This document shows, piece after piece, positions 15,001 through 21,000 of a stretch of DNA of 58,778 bases. The number at the start of each line of letters is the position of its first letter. Position 1 is the stretch's first letter. The notes beneath the pieces are model-generated. The model did not search any database and had not been told where the DNA came from. It saw only the letters and a list, made by a program, of their open reading frames with translations. The DNA is from a bacterium F11 (lineage in GTDB: Bacteria > Elusimicrobiota > Elusimicrobia > F11): NCBI GenBank assembly GCA_002176905.1, contig MSYE01000248.1, forward strand, positions 1 through 58,778, written 5' to 3'. The position numbers were made by a program, and so were the translations under genes.

Positions 15001-18000
15001 GTCGCTCAAGCTTTAAAAGAGCTTGCCACATCTCCATATAGGCGGGCTCTTCTCTATTATCAATGTGAACAACCTTTGCGAGGTCGTTCATTGTTGCAGC
15101 CGTGACTTTTTTGTATTTGACAAAAGCCAAGTTTCCGATCATGCGGACAAGGTTTTTCTCAATCGAACCCGGATCCGTCAATGTCTCCTTGGAAAAATAA
15201 ACGAATTTGGCTCTTTTGGGGAGTCCCAATGGATGTGTTAAATGAAAAACGGTTTCATCATAATGGACCCAGCCTTCTCCTTCTTCCCTTATCTCAAACA
15301 ACAACGAATCGACATCGTCTGTAACATAACGGATTAATTCTTGAAGCTCTTTGTTGTCCTCAATGACCCTGACAACCCGTTCGTGTTCTTCTTTTGAAGG
15401 AACCTCCCCCCACCATCGAAAACCCGGATCCTCCACATTGGCAATACCAAGAATCCCCCCCTTCTTCAACGCCCGTTTGTTTGTTGAACGGTGACGGAGG
15501 CTTGAAGCAACCCAGCCAGCGAGAATTGCGAGGAGAAACATCCCTCTTCCAAAGGTGGCGGCCAATGGATACCCCAGGATAGTCGTCACAAGGAGAAAAA
15601 TACTGATCTCAATAATGGCCCGTTTGCGAAGCTCTTTGAACTCGTCTGAACCAGAATCTTTGGTTTGAATATCCTTTTCTTCATCTTTTGGATCCAACAC
15701 TTCATGAACCTGGGGATGGGTTCTTTCAGAGGCATAAGCACGTTCACTTCGCCACGCCGCGATAAGGGAAAATACAAAAGAGATAAGAAATGAGATATGT
15801 GAAGGGCCCAGAACGAGAATGGGAACAAACATCCATCCCCCAATCCACAGCGCATGAAAAAAAGCATTGGACACCCACGGCACCCGCCCAACAGCCAGGT
15901 CTTCTATCTCGTGCCCTTCTTTAATCAAGGAATTGAAATATCTTCCAACCAAACCATCGGTGGCCATGCCCAGATGGGCGTGGGGTTTGAGGGGATCAGG
16001 GAAGTGTTGGGTGAGAAGATTTTCAAGGGTGGCCACGGCCACCTCAAAATCATCCGGGTTGGTCCAGATGTTAAGATAACTGCCAGGCATTTGTTCCAGC
16101 AAAGAGGCAACCTCAGAGATAAAGAACACCTGCACCTTCATGTTGTTTTTTTCATCAAACAAAAACGTGGCATGATCAATAAAAGCCTGGGCCATCTCTT
16201 GGTAGCGATGGGGATCAACGTTGGTGGCCTGTGTATAAAACAGGGGAGAGGCTAGGAGAACATTTCGAACATTTTCTTGGAGGGCATTTGAGGTGGAACA
16301 GATAAAGTTGGCTGTTTCGTTTTCCATAAAGGAGAAGTAAGCTTCTTCCCATTTTTCTTCTGATAAAAGAAGAGCCGAAATCTCAAAATTGACCATGGCC
16401 TCATACATGGTTCGGGCTTGTTCGTGAAGGGTATCCGGAAGGGTGGTTTCCCCAAGAAAGGATTCAAACGATCGCGGAATTAATCCGATTTCGATTAAAG
16501 CTATGCACGCCACCACACGCAAAAGCTCATGCGGTGTTATCTCTCTTGGGGGAAGGAGAATCACATACCGCCCCACTGGGATATCGGCCAGCCCATATTT
16601 CTCCTCCAACAATTCGGCATCAGCGGAATCCTCAACAAAGACCGCTTGAACTTCTGTCAAACGGCTTGTTTGAATCAAAGCAATGGAGTCGATGTCCTTC
16701 AAATATTCAGAAAAGAGACTTCGGATGCTGGCGTTGGTTCGAACGGTTTCTTCCACATTCTTTTGGAGCCATCTGGATACAATGGTAACCCACGTAAAAT
16801 AGGGCGACCCATTGGTGGCCACGCCAAGGATTCCTCCCTTTTCCAACACGCTTTTGTTCTTTGAACGGTGGATGAGGCTGGAAACAACCCAACCCAGAAG
16901 GATGGCGTGGAGAAACAAACCTGTTCCGAACATGCCGGATAAGGGATACCCCACCAAAGCAGAGACAAGAAGAAAAAATCCTATCTCCCAGTTGGCACGC
17001 CGGCGAAGTTCTTTGAACTCCTCGGAACCAGATTCGCGCCTGCCACTGTATCCTGATTCCGCATCTTCAACATAATGAACCTCGGGATGGGTTCTCTCAG
17101 ACGCATAGGCACGGCGGCTTCGCCAGGCAGCGATAAGGGAAAAGACAAAGGAAATAAGAAAGGAGATATTGGAAGGGCCTAGAACGAGAATGGGGATAAA
17201 CATCCATCCCCCAATCCACAACGCATGAAAGAAGGCGTTCGACACCCACGGCGCCACCTCAACCGCAACGTGCTCGACTCCCTCCTCCTTGATCTTCGCA
17301 TCAAAGTAAGAACCCAACCACCCACCCGTGGCCATCCCGGAAAATCCTTTGGGTGGATACCATCCCCCATCATGGAAATCGGCACCGACTCTTTCCCGAA
17401 GTTCTTTTACGGCTTTACCAAATTTTTCCGGAGAACCCCATTCCGTTGGCACAGCCTCGCTCGCATCGAGAGAAAGATTTTGATAGATGTGCGTTGCATG
17501 GTCACCGGCCCTTTTTGCCGCCGCCTTTCCCAATTCCTTTTTGTAATGACCAACAAATCGAACCAGTTTCGGTAGGATTACAGTCCCTTCTAAAGCGAGA
17601 GGAGCGAGAAAACTGTAATACGCCAAGTCAAGAAAAAATTGCCGGCCCTGTTCCCGATTGGAAAGTCCCTGTTGACCCTGTCTTTTTCCAAACCAATCAT
17701 CAACGAGAATTATTACCGCGGGATGCAACCGAGGATCCTGCACAAAAAATCTGATAACGTCAAAATCGATCATGGCCTCATAGAACTGTCTCGCCTCCTC
17801 CCGATAATCCACGGGGAGATCACACCGAAGGAAGAAGGGTTCAAACGCACGGGGATTTTTCTTATTTTGTTCCATGGATGCAACGGAGCCAACAGCCCTA
17901 ATTATTTCTGGTGGCTCCACAAACCGCGGAGGCAAGAGAATAATGTAACGCTTGGTGGGGAGTCTTTCTCTCCCTATCATCCTTGGCAACAAAGAGGCCT

Positions 18001-21000
18001 CTTCCTCAGAATGCAAATAAACAGATCGAACCTCTTTGACACCTGGCGCTGATACCAAAAGAATGGGTTCGCTGAGGCGAATGTGGTTATCCAATAATAT
18101 CCGAACCGATTCCTCTGTGGCCAACGCCTCTTCAACGGAATTACGAAGATCGGCTGAAGGATTGGTCCCCTCCCATATAAATTTGAAACCTTTATTCGAT
18201 GTTCCTGCCTGTTCTCCTTCGGGGTCCATTTCCGTTACAATGGTAATGATTTTTCTCGCCACATATTCCATTAAATCGTAAACATGTTGCGGGTCGAACC
18301 AAAAGGGTTCCTGATCTTTATCGGGATTTCTCAACAAAGCCATTTCAATATTTTTATCGTTAAATATTTCTTTTAATTTCCTTTTTTGATTCGTTGATAG
18401 ATTCTGGTAGAGGTCATCTAACTCCTCTTCAAGATCGGTTGACATGGGGATCCCAAAATGTCGAAAAGCAAATATTCCCCTCAGATAATTCAGAAAATAA
18501 CCAAACCCAAGGGTAAACGGGTCATCCGCCTGAACGGACTGGGAATTTCTCATCTCGCTGGTGATACGAGCAAAATATCGTTTTGCCAAGCGCTCAAAGG
18601 CCGATTGGTTTCTTTCTTTGTTTTCCCCAAAAAATCTCCCTAGCTCGCATTCAAAAAGCGTTGTAACAAGAATTGAGTAAAACCGATAATTTGGATGGGC
18701 GGGATTGGAATTTTTCGCTTTATAAAACTGCTCTGGAGTTATATTGCCGTTCACATACATGCCAATCTTTTCAACGGAATTCTGAAGCGAGGAGAGGATA
18801 TCCTCACTTTGACCAAAGATCTCTTCTGAGAGACTGATGATAAAGTCTCCAGGATTCAGTGTGCTATCCGACGCATCTCCCAAGATATGGTCCACCCTGG
18901 AAATATAATCTGTCTCACTCGGATATTGTAAATAAGGAACAAATCCTTTCTCTCTTAAATAAGACAGCAATACTTGTATATCAGGATCGCCATCAACGGC
19001 CAATCTTATTTTGGTATTAACCTCATCATCGCCTGACCCGAACCACCGAAAATACGGATTGACTCCAATGGGCGTACCCAAGATGCCGCCTTTGCGCAGC
19101 ACGCTTTTGTTTTTTCGGTAGTGACGGTAGCTTGAAACAACCCACCCAGCGAAAATGGCCAGAAGAAACAAACCACGCCCATAGAAATAGGTCAGCCCGT
19201 ATCCTCCCAAAGCGGTCACAAAGAGAAAGAATCCGATTTCCCAATTGGCCCGCCGGCGGAGTTCTTTGAATTCGTTGGCACCCGATTGTTTCCTCCCGCT
19301 GTAGCCTGAATAAGCATCTTCAACATAATGAACCTCGGGATGGGTTCTATCGGACGCATAGGCACGGCGGCTTCGCCAGGCAGCGATAAGGGAAAAGACA
19401 AAGGAAATAAGAAAGGAGATATTGGAAGGGCCTAGAACGAGAATGGGGATAAACATCCATCCCCCAATCCACAACGCATGAAAGAGGGCGTTCGACACCC
19501 ACGGCGCCACGCGCAGGGCCACGTGTTCGATTCCTTTCTCCTGAATCTTGGAATCGAAATACGCCCCCAACTTTCCGCCGGTGGACACCCCAAGAGCCCC
19601 GGGAGGGATGTTGGGTCCTGGGAATTTGGCTCTTATCGCCTTATCAATGTACAAAACTGTGTCTTCAAAATTCTTTTGGTTCATCCAATTGGGAACCCCA
19701 CTTTCATCCAATTCGAGCAGAAAGGAATAAACCTCCTCTGTTATTTTTTCAACTTCGATCATCCCTTGTCTTCCCAAATGGGGTTCATAATTTCGAAATA
19801 TGGCTTCCATAACAGATCTGTCTTTTGCTCTTAAAAAAAGCTGACCACGAAAGAAAGAGATATGTTCCCAAATCATATAGCGAGCAATCTCACTTGAAGG
19901 GACACCAACAAAATTCTTAGGGCGAACAAATTCATCAAGAACCAACCCGAGTGCCGGATGCAATTGATCATCTTGGACCAATAGTTTGACCGCGCCGTAG
20001 CTGATACACGAGGAGAGAAGATTTCTTGCTTCCCCCTGATGCCCTTTTAATCTTTTGCTGTTGTAAAGGAGGTTTGGATTAAAAGGAATTGGGGTATTGG
20101 CGCGAAAAGCAAGAGCGCCTAACCCTATCACCAATTCGATTTGCCTTAGTTTTTTAAGGGGAGGAAAAATAACAACATATTGACCAAAAGGAGATGTTGG
20201 GAGACCATACTCTACTTGAGTTTCAAGAGCCTCAAAGGTGTCGTCATAGAATTCAACGGTCACATCTTCCCCTTTATTTGAATAGATAAATTGGAGGGGA
20301 ACCACGTTGGCCAAATGGTGCACAACGAGCCGTTTCAACACCGGGTTCTTCATCCGATTGTCAATTTCCACACGAACATCGTCGGGAACATCCGTAATCC
20401 ATCTAAATAATGGTACATCGGTTTTTTGAGAAAGCATTTCAGCTGAGATAGCAAGGCCGGTTCCGGTTTCTCCTGCCCCTTCCCAAGCCGCATCAAAAAT
20501 GGGCCTAGCAATTTGTTGGGTTAGGGATTTCATTGATGCGGGTTTGAGCCATGCCGGTTTGCCGCTTGGTTCCAATTCCACAAGGGATTTAAAAGAAGGT
20601 TGCTCAATGGCTTCTCTTATTTGTTTCCGTTCCTCCGCTGGAATAAACTCATATTGTTCCTCAAATTTATCAGGAAAGTCGTCGGGGTAAGGTAGCTCAA
20701 ATTCCCTAAAAGCATGAACGCCACTTAAATATTGACAGGCATAGTAAAATTGAGCTTGGTTTGGTCCCAGTTCGGAGAGCGTTGCGGCAATATCGTTATT
20801 GAGAAATCGCTTGCGATGGTTTTCAATGAGCCGTGAGTATTTTTGTTTCTTCCCTTTTTTCTCTTCTCCAAAAAATCGAAGTTGTTCGTAGACCTGGAGT
20901 GTCTTCCACAACGCATCGTGATAGACCACCGCAGGAGAGGAGAAAATATCCTCATTCAGATCGGCCAAATCTTTTGTGGAAAATCCCCTTCTCCTTTGAA